64,000 nucleotides of DNA from Amaranthus tricolor (lineage: Eukaryota; Streptophyta; Magnoliopsida; Caryophyllales; Amaranthaceae), in the NCBI RefSeq assembly GCF_026212465.1, contig NC_080059.1:15433299-15497298 (forward strand). Reading direction: 5' to 3'. The notes under the pieces are model-generated. The model had not been told where the DNA came from and did not search any database. It saw only the letters and a program-made list of their open reading frames with translations. Both the position numbers and the translations under genes were made by a program. Below are positions 11,992 to 24,268 of this stretch, piece by piece; position 1 is the first letter of the stretch; every line of letters begins with the position of its first letter.

Positions 11992-14277
11992 TGTAACAGA
12001 CTCACAATTCTTAATCTTAATCTTCTGATTAATTATTCCGAAACTACAATTCAAATTTATAATCCTTTGGTTATCTATTTCAAACCATCTTTAATTCCTA
12101 AACCTTTTCCAGTTTTATTTTGTTTAAAATCTTTTTATAAGCACTAAAATATTATTTTATTATTTTATAGTACGAAAAGTAAAAATTTTATTATTATATT
12201 CACGGTTTTGTAAAACGTTATGTTTTAACTCTCTTCCTTAAACTAACATTACTACTTATTACTTTAACCTAATAATTTTGATTTAATTATTTTATACATA
12301 AAAAAGAGTCGTATTTTTTATTATTCACATTAAGTATAGTTTAAGTAAAATTTTCTAAGTAAACTACATATTTTAATAATCAAATTTACCATTGTTTTAA
12401 AGTATATATTCACTTGTACATACTAGAACAATAATTTGATGAACCAAAATCCTTTCTATAATAACCCATGATGTTCATCAAATAGACAAGGTATCACCAT
12501 TCCCTTACACAAGCTAACCTTTTTCTACACTCCAAACTCTTACACATTCATTTACACACTCGAACTCTTACACATTCACTTACACACTCTAAATCACTTA
12601 CACAAGTTACCCTTCTTCTATACTTTTAACACTCTTTATCATACAATCTAATGAACTACAAAGTTTCCCAAACCCATTATAAGTACCCCTCTTACCCATG
12701 AGATCACTTACACCACCATCATCAAATCTTTTTAATATTCTTTCTTATATTTTCACTTCATTAAAACCTTACTATATTAATACCTTTATTATTAGTTGAA
12801 GAAATTCAAGAACATGGAGCTTATTACACTCTTTATTTAGCTTAAATCTTCATCATTATGGAGCATTATTGGGTTATTACAATGGGTACTTAATGTATCA
12901 TTATTTTTGGAGTTTAAATTTAATTATTTTTGGAGCTTAGAAGATCATCATTATTTTGGGAGTTTGGATTAATTATCTTTGGAGCATTATTATCTATCTT
13001 GGGAGGTCTAATTTCTTATTATATTCCTAATTAGGACTTAGTACTAATCCTTGGTGTTAGTTGGCACAACTTCTTACCCTACTTTTTTTGTGGAATTTTA
13101 CATTATATTTACTGTATAAAATGCAAAGTATGAAATATGCTAATATGTTTTCGTAGGAAGTTAATTTAATGAAATTATGATCAACATTATATTAAGTATG
13201 TGTGTGCTAAAAGTATTTTTTTTTAATATGTTAATTTAATAATCTTTGAACAAGTTTAGGAAGTTGGGTGCAAAATTATAATCTAGTGATATTAAGTATG
13301 CTTCATGTTATAAACTACTGTTAGTATGTTTATGAGTTATGTGTTACATTAGGAATGTTATTATATTTAAGAATTTTTTATGTTAAAACTCTATTAATAT
13401 GTTTATGTTAGCCTTTAAATTAGTTTATAAGGTAGTAAGTTATTTTATGAAATTATTTTTTATTAAGTATGGTTATATTAAGAATATTGTTATTATACTT
13501 TATTTTGAGATTTAAGTTTATCATTAAGGTTATTGTAAATTTTTAAGTTATTGCGTAAAGTTTTATTTTTGTAAGTGATTATGTTAATTATTTAAATCTA
13601 AGATTTTTAGAATGATAAATTAAATTAAGTCCTTCTTTTTATGAGAAAAGGGCTCAAAATACTCATAGGTCATTCGACCACTACTATATAAAAAAAAGAG
13701 AGTTTGATTTACTATTTTAAATTATTAAAACTATTTTTGTGATAATAATAAATTAACAATTTAAAAAGATATTTTTGAGAAATTTTTATAAGTTATTAAA
13801 TGATTAAGTGTTTTTCTTGAATATATGAGATTTCATAATAGAAGTAACTTTTAATCACTATTTAGTACAAATATTTTATTTGCTAACTATTTGACCAAAA
13901 TTTATGTAAAATAGACTTAAGAGGTATTTGTAGTGCTTTGAGATGCTATATTGTGAGGTAGATAGGTAGGAGGGTTTTTCGTCTAAAAATCTAAGGTATA
14001 TTCGTTATCTTGGGATTGTCTTACTAAATGTTTGTGTTGGAATCAAAAATATTAAATAGGAATTTTGAATGTAGTTATATATTGAAGTGCAGGTAAATAA
14101 CAAATTTAGGATTTGAGGAGTAAGATGGTTATCATTCGATAAGGACAAATAAGCTTTGGGTTGCATGATGTTCGTATTAAAAGTTGTGTACATTAGTTGA
14201 CTATGGTGGCATAGCAATTTTATGTATAGTGAGTAGTAGCTTATCGACTTGCATAACTAGCGTCTTTTAAGTGATTG
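11992..14277 (+). repeat. LTR related to the one at 1-2765, merging into decayed pol
   Basis: It starts TGTAACAGAC exactly where copia RT stops. From about 12400 to 13200 it matches 30-800 by eye, including the run of 'ttacacattcacttacacac' phrases and the TATA region near 12670. Past about 13250 the similarity fades. Its right end is not defined; the stretch 13900-14277 is probably decayed pol of the chromovirus whose end follows. The open frame on the minus strand at 14005-14217 appears to be chance. Confidence 0.6.
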
Positions 14278-14535
14278 CATGTCATGTTCCACGCATCTCA
14301 GCTGAGACAACACTTTAGAGACAATTCACACGTTCTGCAGCCGAACAGTTGACCTTGGATAACACCTTACAGTACGAGGAGACCCCCCGTTCAGATCCTA
14401 GATAGGAAGGCGCGTGTTACACATTGAGGTAATATAGCGCTTGTGAAGGTGCTATGGTCTAATCACGTTACCGAAGAAGTCACGTGGGAGGCAGTAGATG
14501 CCATGAGACGCGATTATCCCTGGTTGTTTGCTTAG
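14278..14535 (+). pseudogene. C-terminal end of chromovirus integrase/chromodomain
   Basis: One frame gives HVMFHASQLRQHF, then SHVLQP, a stop, then PVQILDRKARV, a stop, then ALVKVLWSNH, EEVTWE and a final MRRDYPWLFA before the stop at 14533-14535. This is the standard end of plant Tekay/Del-type polyproteins, in which a chromodomain-like segment follows integrase and guides insertion to heterochromatin. Everything before it is lost or decayed beyond recognition. Confidence 0.85.
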
Positions 14536-16150
14536 GCATTTCTATGTTTATCGCTTTATAGCTATTGCATCTCCTTAGTCTTTGTGAGTTAAGTTCGAGA
14601 ACGAATTTCATTCTAAGTTGGGTGACATAGCTTTACGATATGTATGTTAGCTAGATATTGGAATATATGCTTGAGACTTAGTTTAAACTTCGAGGACGAA
14701 GTTTATTTCAAGTTGGGAAGAATGTAACATTCGGGAAAATTAATATTTTAAGACGAGTAAGTTTAAGAGAATTATCAATGCGAGAATGATCCTAAATACA
14801 CATGATAAAAAAAAAAAAGAAGTTGTTTTTAAAAGATCTCAAAATTTCAACTTGAAATATATATACTCGAGTCAAGTATTCTTGAAATTATTTTCCAAAA
14901 GATATTATATATACTCGGATAACTGGCAAAAGGAGTTGAGGACCAAACTTATCGAGAATTGCGATGATGTTGTGCAAGAATGAATCGATGCAAAGAGTTT
15001 AAAAGAAACATTTTGGGAATATTGAAAGTTATGCGTTAATTGTGTGTTAAGATTGAAAATCTATAAAGGAATAAAGAATGTAGAAAAAGTATTTGTGACA
15101 TGTTCAATTATGGGATGAGAAATTTTAATTAAGAGAAGTCTCGAAAGGAAACAAAGGTTAATACAATTAATAGTAACTTAAAGTTATGTTGTAGTAAGTT
15201 TGATTGAATGGCCTATACGTGTTGAGGATAATATAAAATTATGATTGAGAAAGCTTTCAACGGTTTTTAATGAATGAATGATAACTTTGGGACTCTATAA
15301 AGGTTTTATTGATGGTAAAATGTGAATTAAGAAAAAAGGGATCAACTGGAAGTTTAAAGAATACTTAAATTGTGAGAGGTTTGACTTTGTAAGTGAGGAA
15401 ATGTTTGGTTATTAAAGGTTAAAAAAAATTGGGATTGTATGAAACTATTAATGGTAAAACATGAGTATAATAGAATAATGGTTTAGAAAAAAAAAAAAAA
15501 TACGAATTTGAATGTCTAAAGGTTATTGAAGTTATTTCGGATGAATTTGTTAGGGAATTTGAAGTTTTAAGCGTTAAATGAAGATTAGGGTTATAAATGT
15601 TATAATTCAAAGTAAGTTGACAATGATCGAGTTTTGAGTTATTAAAAGTTGATAGAAAAATGATTGTGGATATCTTTAATGAATATGAGATTCAATAAAT
15701 GACTTAAGATATTCATCTCAAAGTATCTCGGGAGTTATAAGAGTTTTAATTAAAAATTTAATTGTTATTGGGAAACAACAAGTAAGTTTATGATTTAATA
15801 TCTCAAACTAAGGATATAAAAAAGTTGAAAATATTTAATTAAAGGTATAAAAGATTTTGAAGTAAGGTGGTTGATTTAAAGTACATGTGAACGTTCACGT
15901 AAAGTAAATCGAGGTTGAAGTTTTAAATTTAAAGGTTTGGAGTAATTCAATTGAGGTTAGTTGTGTTACCAATATGAAATTCATCTTATATGATTGAAAA
16001 TTTATAGATATAGTATGTCTTGAATCAAAGTTGGGGAGTAACTAAAGTTTATGTGGTTCTCATTTCACAAAATTCGAGTTATATGTTATGAAGGATGATC
16101 AGAAGTGTAGGTATAATTTCGGGGACGAAATTATTTAAAGTTGGGGAGAA
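14536..16150 (+). other. 3' region with repeated polypurine-like motifs
   Basis: Three copies of a motif of the form 'tcgaggacgaa-ttt-aagttgggga-g-a' occur: about 14596-14625, 14690-14722 and 16118-16150. The last two are followed at once by TGTAA. This is the polypurine tract and upstream box seen before the 3' LTR of chromoviruses. 14723-16117 is AT-rich with no domain; it may be a decayed nested LTR starting TGTAACATTCGG at 14723. No coding sequence is supported. Confidence 0.6.
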
Positions 16151-18116
16151 TGTAATAGGCTACATTTAATAAAGTTTAATTATAAGTTTATTAAGCTGAT
16201 TGGGGTTATTAAGTAAGTTAATTCGAGTAATAATATTATTATTTTGATAATATTGACTCAAGTATTTGATTTCTTAACATTTTCAAGAAACAGGTATATT
16301 CTATTTAATGTATAAAATTCGTATAAAGAGTACTTCGATAAAAGTGTATTTTAATTATATTTTATTAATTGATTACTATCTTATCTTTATAAAAATAAAT
16401 TTAAATAAAGTATTGAAAAATAAATTCCTAAATGTAATCCTTATTCATACAACCAATTATGAAATTTTACTTATTTTGTAAATCGTTTATTATACTCTTA
16501 CAGCATGTCTTATATAAGATTTTCTTACGACGAGACGACTTTGATAGAATTTAATGGGTCAAAGCTGAAAATAAAACCAATCTTATCCCCATCTAACCGA
16601 CACACCCTTACTCCCTCATACAAAACCCACGACTACCACTCCCTCTCTTACCCTAACTCCCTCTTCTATCTCCCTTCTTCCTCCATTCTTTGGTTTCCGT
16701 ATGAGTGAGTTATGTCTATTTTAGTAATGATATGTCCTGAAATGGTACTAATACGGGATTTATAAAGTGGAAGTAGAAGCTATGAAATAAATTGGGTAAT
16801 TAATTCAAGTGTTGAGGTTGGATTCATTTGGGTTCTCTTTGTGTTCTAATTCATGTGGTATATTGGTGAAATATCAAGTATTATGGTATTCATGATTGAA
16901 TTAGGAGCTTCTTGTGGAAATCATTAATAGTGGCATAAATATTGGTTGTGTGGTTGAATAGTTTGATATTCTTGAAGGGATTATCAGATTCTTTGAGGAT
17001 TTTGAGGGTTGGTTTTGAATGTACACGTTAAGTTTAATTAAAAATTATAAAGAATGATGAAGGTGAGTAATCTTTATAAAATATGTAAACAAGTTAAAGG
17101 GCGATTGTAATATTTTGAGGACATGTAGAGTGTTTAAGCTTGGAGTGCACAATCCTTGTATGATTAGAAATGTTAGAATATAATCCATGACTAAGATACG
17201 GTCTTAGGAGGAGATGCAATAAGCTATATGAACCTAGTTTGTAGTATCGAACGCTTTGTTGTGATGTTATGTTTGTTATGCTTCAGGAGGAGACGTCATC
17301 GAGGAACCTTTCTAGTTGATAGCTGCGAATCGATCACGACTCTTTGAAGCGTCTTGTTGGTGAGTAGTAACAGTCCCTTAAAAAGGGGTCTGGCCAGGCT
17401 ACCATTTGTAAAATGTTTATTTAAAGTTTGTGAAATTTATATGAATGTGATAAATGTTTATGAATGATTATGCTGAGATTGATATGGTCAATGGATCGAG
17501 CTTGCGAGCTGGTCATTGACGGAGTTGAGGAACATGGTTCCCTACTCCCTATTTTTGAAGCGAATTGTCATTGAGATATTGACTAGCTTCACCCGAGAGC
17601 GACATAGCCTTAGAGCTATGGGGCACCTCTCAAACTAGACTCCCTGTGCGCACATAGATCTAGGAAACTGATGTTGCTTTTAAACCATTGTTTTGAATTA
17701 CTGTGTTTAATTTTTTTGGATTGTTGCTTCTCACTCAGTTTAATCTGATCCTCTGTTATTTCCATCTTTTAGTTTGATTACAGATCGAAACTGGTCGGGA
17801 ACGATGGGTTAACGGTGATTGAATAGCGTTCCAAGGTTGAATTTTGAGCTGAGCACGTGGGAACTTGTAGTTTTGTATTAGGTTTTTGGATAAATGTATA
17901 TTAGACTTGGTTGTGTTGGTTATATTGGACTTGTAAGGACTTGTATGATTATCTTGTGTTTTAGTTAGATATTGATTTTGGGATTTTGCTGAGTTAGTCA
18001 CGTTGAAGAGCTTGTGACCCCTTTGCTTGAGTTTTGGAAGTGTGATTTCAGTTTCTTGGGAAACGAACCCAGTAATGACCCTGTTTACCCAGTCAACGGT
18101 AAGTCGGGTTGTTACA
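16151..18116 (+). repeat. 3' LTR or solo LTR of a chromovirus, 1966 bp
   Basis: It begins TGTAATAGGC after a polypurine-like tract and ends GTTGTTACA, giving TGTAA...TTACA. It interrupts a minus-strand Tat RT gene, whose sequence restarts at 18117. Only one flank (CAATC, 18117-18121) can be seen as a possible target duplication; the partner is not found. It does not align with the LTR at 1-2765, so the two belong to different elements. Open frames inside are not conserved. Confidence 0.7.
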
Positions 18117-18117
18117 C

Positions 18118-18570
18118 AATCGGTCTTTGAATATTTTGTTGACCATTTGTTGGAAGGTTGCCCCCACATTTTTTAGACCGAAAGGCATCACCATGTAGCA
18201 GTATACTCCCTTCGGAGTGATAAAGGCGATATGAGGTCTATCTTTCACTGCTATTGGAATTTGATGATATCCAGCATTGGCATCCATGAAACTCAATAAG
18301 GCATGACCAGCAATGGATTCGACCAACTTATCGATTTTCTGCAGTGGTTAGTCATCCTTTAGACAAGCTTTGTTCAGATCAGTGAAGTCCACACACATCC
18401 TTCATTCCTAGATGGCTTCTTTACAAGAACCACATTAGCCAGCCAATCCGAGTACTTGCACTCTTTTATGAATCCGGCTTTCAATAGCCGATCTACTTCT
18501 TCTTTGGTAGCCTGTGCCCTTTCGACACCTTGTTGTCTTAGCTCCTGCTTAACCAGCGTGTAGCCGGGTT
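18118..18570 (-). pseudogene. Tat reverse transcriptase, N-terminal part
   Basis: Reading leftwards: a decayed KECKYSDWLANVVLVKK-type block, CVDFTDLNKAC, a stop within the KDDYPL-like block, LVESIAGHALLSFMDANAGY, HIAFITPKGVYCYMVMPFGL and QQMVNKIFKDR. The protein is cut before the YVDD catalytic box. Several frameshifts and stops lie in 18330-18570. The break at IFKDR matches the same point of the intact relative at 35800, where IGRNLEVY follows. Confidence 0.85.
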
Positions 18571-18699
18571 TTGATGTCCAGGTGATGCGAAGCTACTTCG
18601 GCTGGAATTTGGGGCATTTCTTCAACAGTGTATGCAAATACCTCCCGTATTGCCGAATAACAGCAATCAGATCCTCCCTTATAGGTCCGACTAGATTCT

Positions 18700-19340
18700 T
18701 ACCTACACATTTTTTTTCTCACCCCAAATGGAGACTTCTTCAAATCCTTCAACTGGCTGCGGTTGAGTCATTCTATAGGCGTCATCATCGGTCACATGCA
18801 AGATCGACTCTACCTGCTCTGCTTTTCTCTTCTGGTTCTCGTTCACCCTTTCACTGCATTCGGCCCCCATCTTGAGCGTATTAACTTGGCATTCTCTGGC
18901 AATCTTTTGATCCCCATGTAAGATTCCGACTTTGCCACCATCCTTTTCATACAGGAGGAGCAGTTGATGGGTAGATATGACAGCTTTGACTTTATTAATT
19001 AGGGGAAGACCCATGATAATGTTGTAGGGAAACTGGATATCGACTACGGTGAATCGAACCAGCAAGGTTCGGCCGTTCCCCTTCTCTCCAAATCTGACTG
19101 GTAGAACCATTATGCTCGATGGACAGACTCGTCTTCCTCCAAACCCAACCAACGGCCGCTCAAGCTTATCCAAGTGTTCGTTTATCTTCTGCGGTTATAG
19201 TGTCAAAAAATAAACACTATCTTTCATCGACCGATTGCTGGGGTAATACTTTGAATATCCTCCAGATATCGTGTGAATTATTACTTCAATGGCCTCGGAT
19301 TGTTGCTCTTTCCCATCCGAGCGTCTAACGTTCCTCTGAT
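18700..19340 (-). pseudogene. Tat protease region and linker
   Basis: One long frame (19173-18703) reads LVGFGGRRVCPSSIMVLPVR, then FTVVDIQFPYNIIMGLPLIN, the strand-loop blocks that follow the active site in Tat proteases (compare VVDLTFPYNAIMRLPIIN in the plus-strand element at about 34880). A Lys/Glu-rich linker toward RT follows. The DTGS active site expected just upstream, near 19250-19330, is not recognisable. Confidence 0.7.
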
Positions 19341-19399
19341 GATTATCATCCCGAAGGCCTCATGGCCGACTATTATCACACTTTAAGTATCTGTCCAGC

Positions 19400-20886
19400 T
19401 TACCTTTATCGCCAATTTGTCTAACATTTTCTTCAACTCATGGCATTGAGACAAAGTGTGGCCGTGCAATATGTGATATTCGCACCATAAATCCATGTTC
19501 CTTCTATTTTGTGAACTGGACACTCTAGGGGGATTGGCAATTGGTCCGTGACCGAATAAAATATATCCTTCTGACTTATATTGACAAGTATTTCTTTGCT
19601 ATCCCTTTCCTCATACACGGTATAAGCCTGCGCATGTCTTCTGCCTTCATCCTGAGGACGTCCCATCGGCGAGCGGAACCTTTCCCTCCCATAAGAGTCC
19701 GAGTTACGCCGGTTAGGCGTCCGTTCTTGCGATCTTCCTAACTTGTCCTTTTTCTTTAGATCTAGGGGATTGCAAAGGTTTGATGCCCGAATAAACCTCT
19801 GAACTACATCCATAGCCTCGGCGTAAGTAGAGATGTCATGCTTCAAGAGCTTTCATTTCAACTTTGGAGTTCTGACGCCATTTATTAAAGTAGGGACCGT
19901 GGTAGCGTCATTGGCTCCAGGTATCGATAAAAGCTCTTCGTGGAACCTCTGAATGTATGAAGTGACAGATTCTCCTTCCTTTTGGATCACAGACATCAGA
20001 TGGAGGTTGGATTTCCTTTTCCTTTTAGAAGCGACAAAGTGATAAAGGAAAAGAGACTCGAGGGAGGCGAAGCTATCTACACTTCCCGGTGGTAGGGTCG
20101 TGTACCAGTTGAGGGCCATTCCTGTAAGGGTGATTGGAAAAAATTGCATAACATGGCCTCACATGTTGTACTTACAGCCATGTAGGCGCGATAAGATGCG
20201 ATATGTTCAGCGGAATGATCGGATTCGTTAAAGGGCATTACTGTCGGCACCTTGACCTTGTTTCGGTTAGGAACAGACAATTTCCGAGCTTGAAAATGAC
20301 AGGGGCTGAATAGGGGTCTTCCCCTTATTCTTCTTGGCATAGGGGGTTGTGGTTAGATTCCTCTAATACTTCTTTTCCTACTCTCTTCGAATTGAGGCAG
20401 GTCCTTGCATCCTATTCTTTCAATTTCCTCATGTTGATGATATGTCGGACATCAAACCTTTAGTGTCAGGAGCCTGGCTAGGGTCCTGGTCAGTTACCTC
20501 TTTAGGAATTCGGTTAGGATTCAAGGCAAAAAAGTTTTGAGGACGGCGGCTTCCCAACAGCATCTGCTAGGCTCTGTGTTCATGGACGTATTTTTCCTGA
20601 TGGGGAGACTCCTGTTTTTCTGCTATGTCTTATATTTAGAAGTCTTAACCCTGATCTTGATTCTGTTGGTTGAAGGTTGGAACCAGCTCCGTTTGTCGAC
20701 AAGCAGAATGCAGAATATTCTGCTGTGGGGGTCGTAGGATATCGGAAGAGTTCGAACTGCCTGCTGCAGCGATTCTTGAAAGTGTGATGTAATAGTTGTG
20801 GCCAAAGCATCTAGGTCCTGCCGGGTGACGAAGTTCGGCGACGGGACGGGATTCGGGGTCGGCTCTTGATCATGGACTGAATTCAC
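19400..20886 (-). pseudogene. Tat gag, broken
   Basis: Pieces in order: MNSVHDQEPT start near 20886 with TRQDLDALATTI; then, after a corrupted gap, VPTVMPFNESDHSAEHIASY; then FFPITLTGMALNWYTTLPPG and FHEELLSIPGA, the retrotransposon gag core; then MKHDISTYAEAMDVVQRFI; then an Arg-rich linker ending in DIFYSVTDQLPIP and the knuckle WCEYHILHGHTLSQC. That knuckle is C-x2-H-x4-H-x4-C, the form usual in Tat elements. At least three frameshifts separate the pieces, and the gap near 20340-20600 has stops. Confidence 0.85.
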
Positions 20887-20980
20887 ATAATGATGTTCTG
20901 ATTTCCGTGTATTAGCTCGGGTATTTCGTTTGGAATTCGTGGCTCTTGTTCTGACGTAAGACGTAAAGTGTTATTCTTTC

Positions 20981-20996
20981 CCCACAGACGGCGCCA
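20981..20996 (-). other. Tat primer binding site
   Basis: On the minus strand TGGCGCCGTCTGTGGG, identical to the primer site of the plus-strand Tat element at 33862-33877. It sits two bases inside the LTR end, fixing orientation. Confidence 0.85.
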
Positions 20997-20998
20997 AA

Positions 20999-21424
20999 TG
21001 TTTCTGCAAAAGAAATCGAGTCAACTTAATTCGAGGAAGAAGGGGTTATTTGCAAAAATGGATCTTGCTGTGGAAGGGTCCGAATCACTTGAATCGGGTT
21101 CGACTGTTGACCTGCAAAACGAACAGAGTTACTTGTCCGAGGGCGGTCTCCCAAATAGCCCCTCCAACGTTCAAATCAGTGGTCGGAAATGCGAACCAAG
21201 AAAGAAGTGAATGCAAGTAGTTAAGAGAGGTTAGACAGAGAGGGAAAAAGTACCATAAACGTAATAAATGAAGGTATTTTTAAGGTAATAAATGAATTTG
21301 GTTGACCGATCAAGAGACATTTTGGTAATTTGACCCCTTGAAGTGGGCTTTCTGAAGGCTTTGATTGTCTTTCAAGGTCTTTGGGCCATTTAACCTATCC
21401 CATCAAATTAGGGTAGTTGACCCA
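20999..21424 (-). repeat. Tat 5' LTR
   Basis: The inner end reads GCAGAAACA on the minus strand, next to the primer site. The outer end is either TGGGTCAAC (from 21424) or TGATGGGATAGG (from 21405), giving 407-426 bp. Beyond it is the start codon region of a germin-like gene copy. Without the 3' LTR the outer end cannot be settled. Confidence 0.6.
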
Positions 21425-21438
21425 ATAATAGTATTCAT
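21421..21438 (-). pseudogene. Germin-like gene copy, only the start remains
   Basis: On the minus strand, CTTGCAAGATG matches exactly the leader and start codon of the intact germin-like gene (start at 31747). After ATGAATACTATTATT the sequence turns into retrotransposon LTR. The whole upstream region aligns with that of the intact gene, so this is a duplicate whose body was separated or lost when the Tat element inserted about 15 bases into the coding region. The body is not found elsewhere in the window. Confidence 0.75.
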
Positions 21439-22890
21439 CTTGCAAGATTTAGTTAATAAGACGGGATTGCACTAATAAAATAAGGTAGATTTTGTTTTGT
21501 GGGTGTGGATATTGTTTGAATTAACCCCATATATATATATTATTGCTGATTTGATGCATAGACACCAAAATAGACGGTCAAATAATTGAAAATTCAAAAA
21601 GATTGCATTGTGTAATTACTATTGTACAAGGTTACCTATATATAGCCTATAGGATTGAACAAGTATTATTGGGTTGTTGAATGTTAGAAACCGTGGTTGT
21701 TGGTCGCCAACACGTATACGATCCATTTTAATACAATTATCCGCTTTAAACCGAATCTGTAAGGATATATTTTGGACACCTTTTTAAAATGTTTCACACT
21801 AATTTAGAGTTTGATAGATTTTATGTTTGTCAAACTTTTTGTTTTTGTAAATGGTTATAATTATTATGCTTGGTTAACAATAAAAAATGTGCAAATTTAT
21901 ATAAATAATTTTTCACTCATTTGTTTTGGATAATTTCATTTTTAAATTATTTTTTAATAATTCAATATTTATTTTTAGTTTGCTATCAGCATAACTTTTA
22001 TTTTATAATAATTCAACATTTGCCTTTAGTTTGCTATTAGTATACCTTATTAGTATGTTAATCGCTAACTAAAGGCAATAGTTAATTTATTAAAAAATAA
22101 TTCAAAATTAGGATCATTCACAGCGAATGGGTATAAAGTAAGATTATTAATCTCAATTTTTCCTAAAATTATTAAATATTAAACATATTATATTTAAACT
22201 TAACAAAAAAATATATTTACCATCAATTTGAAAATCAATTTCATACCATTAATGTATTAATATTCCAATTTATATTACTAGCTTGTTAATTAAAGTAAAT
22301 ATTAGATATTTTTGGCCGTTGAAATCGTAGAAAAGAACAATGGTATTTTGTCAGTTGGTCAACTCCTAACTTCCATGCTTTTACGTGTTGTTATTAGATT
22401 TTTTACATTTTATATATGTTGTGTCACTTATCAATCCGGTCCTGTATCAACCTATTCAATAAATTTTCTTAAATAAAGCCGATAAGAGTTATTTTAAGTT
22501 GCTTTAGGTTTAGGCTATGTTATTGTATCAACAAAAATAAAAGAATAGTACAATTACATGAAAAGAAGAATCAAGTGGAATTTGGAGGCTAGCAAAATTT
22601 CTCAAATAAAAAAATAAATGTTATCTTTGACTAATCACACTTACATTTTGGCAAGTGGGTAGGAAATATTATATATTCAATTTAAAAGATATTTTAATAA
22701 AATCTTAAAAATATTCGATTTAAAAGATATTTTAATTATATATATTTATCTTATAATAAAATAGTTTTGTACAAAACTATAATTATTGTTAGGCTAGACC
22801 ACTTTCAATCATATGATCACCAATTACTGTGGAAAGCACAAAGCATAGCTGGCTAAATGAGACGATAACAAATGAGTTGATAGCTGTTAC
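21439..22890 (-). other. Duplicated promoter region of germin-like gene
   Basis: Many blocks align in order with 31748-32730: TATA region 'catatatata' and 'agacaccaaaatagac', 'attgttgggttgttg', 'tgtgtcacttatc', 'ttaggctatgt', 'agtacaattacatg', 'aagcatcaagt'-like, and 'accactttcaatcat'. This marks a tandem duplication of the gene plus at least 1 kb upstream. It holds no other gene that I can see. Confidence 0.8.
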
Positions 22891-22978
22891 ATTGAGTTGA
22901 TATTTTTGACTTTTGATTACTTTTGCTTATCTTTCATTAATCACACTTACATTTTGGCAAGTGGGTAGGAAATATTAT
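22621..22978. repeat. 52-bp direct repeat pair
   Basis: Copies at 22621-22672 and 22927-22978 share 'cacttacattttggcaagtg' and flanks, differing at about three bases, 306 bp apart. The right copy ends within the target duplication of the MULE that starts at 22980. Confidence 0.85.
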
Positions 22979-23209
22979 TCTCAATCCTTAAATTTCGCCA
23001 CCCTTTTCATTTTATTGACACCCCGCTAAAAAAATTACGTATTTATCCTTAAATTTTCAAAAAATTACGATTTTGCCATTAAACTTAAAATTTCCTATAT
23101 ATACCACATTCTCATTAAAATTTTTCTTACCACACTCAAAATCAACTTACAAAAGCAAATTTTTTGCCATTCAATTTAAAAAAATTTTTTTCCTTTTGTT
23201 TTTGAATAA

Positions 23210-24170
23210 TTATTATAATTTTAATTATATTATTATTATTATTATTTTTATTACTGTTATTATTATTAATTTTATTATTAATGTTATTAATGTTGTGATT
23301 GTTATTATTTTTATTATTAAATATATATTTATGTTTTGATTTTTAATTTATTAATGTAAATATTTTTGTTATAATTATTATTATTATTTTTATTTTTAAT
23401 AAATTTTCTATATTATTTTCTATATTATTGTTATTATTGTTGGTTTTTTTTCGAATATAAATCCTTTAAATTTAAAAAAAAAATTAAAATGAATCGCCCA
23501 GATCTGGGCGATTGGACCCCGGTTCAATCACCAAAAAAGTGGCGATTGAATCGGGGTCCAATCGCCCAGATCTGGGCGATTCATTTTATTTATTTATTTT
23601 TTTCGTTTCTTTTTGATAATTGTTATTATTATTTTTAATTTTATAATTGTTGTTGTAATTATTATTATTATTACTGTTATTATTATTTTTTTTTTATTTT
23701 TGTGATTCTTATTATTTTTATTATTAAATTATTATTTTTATTTTAATTATTAATTTATTATTTTAAATATGTTTATTATAATTAATATTATTATTATTAA
23801 TTAACTTTGTATGTTGTCTTGAAAATTATTTTTATTATTGGTGGCGTTTGGTTTTTTTTCTTTTTTGTTTTCCTATTTTTTGTTTTTTAGAATAATTATT
23901 ATTATTTTTATTTATATTATTATTGTTATTATTATTGTTATTATTATTACTGTTACTCTTTATATTTTTACTATTATATTATTATTATAGTGGTTGTTAT
24001 TATTATTATTATTGTTATTATATTATCCTTTAATTTTATTTATAATTATTTTTTTTGTTATTAGTGTTATGATTATTGTTATTATTTGTGTTATTATTGT
24101 TATGATTATTATTAATGTTATTATTTTTGTTAATGTTGTATTATTTTTATGATTATTGTCAATTTAGCAA
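23210..24170. repeat. TTA/TTG simple-repeat tract upstream of PMD gene
   Basis: Nearly 1 kb is dominated by ATT, TTA and GTT trinucleotides on the plus strand, broken by a hairpin at 23486-23587. It forms the leader side of the PMD gene and is likely untranslated or intronic. The open frame at 23073-23339 is low-complexity and not a gene. Confidence 0.8.
23486..23587. repeat. Long palindrome, 47-bp arms
   Basis: Arms 23486-23532 and 23541-23587 are inverted copies with two mismatches and an 8-base loop. Each arm contains the perfect palindrome ATCGCCCAGATCTGGGCGAT, so the structure is a palindrome of palindromes. It is much more GC-rich than its surroundings. Confidence 0.9.
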
Positions 24171-24268
24171 ATTAATATTGTTTTTTGTTCATGTGGTTAA
24201 TGTAACGTAATGTTTGATTATGTTCATTTATTATTAATATTTAATGAAATTATCAAAAATTGTAGTAA

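Larger units (their letters stand above)
18117..21424 (-). mobile_element. Tat-type gypsy element, truncated in RT
   Basis: Read from right to left: 5' LTR (to 20999), primer site, gag, protease and the first part of RT. RT stops at 18117 where another LTR has inserted; RNase H, integrase and the 3' LTR are absent. Proteins resemble those of the Tat element at 33226-43610 (shared FMDANAGY, GVYCY, FGLKN). The element lies in the start of a germin-like gene copy. Confidence 0.85.

Noticed and set aside
1..18116. 1-2765 and 16151-18116 as the 5' and 3' LTR of one element
   Set aside because: The two do not align by eye in body or ends and differ in length; the similar LTR is at 11992.
17756..18169. 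137-residue minus-strand frame fused to RT
   Set aside because: It crosses the junction of an LTR with the Tat RT gene; only the first few residues are RT and the rest is LTR.
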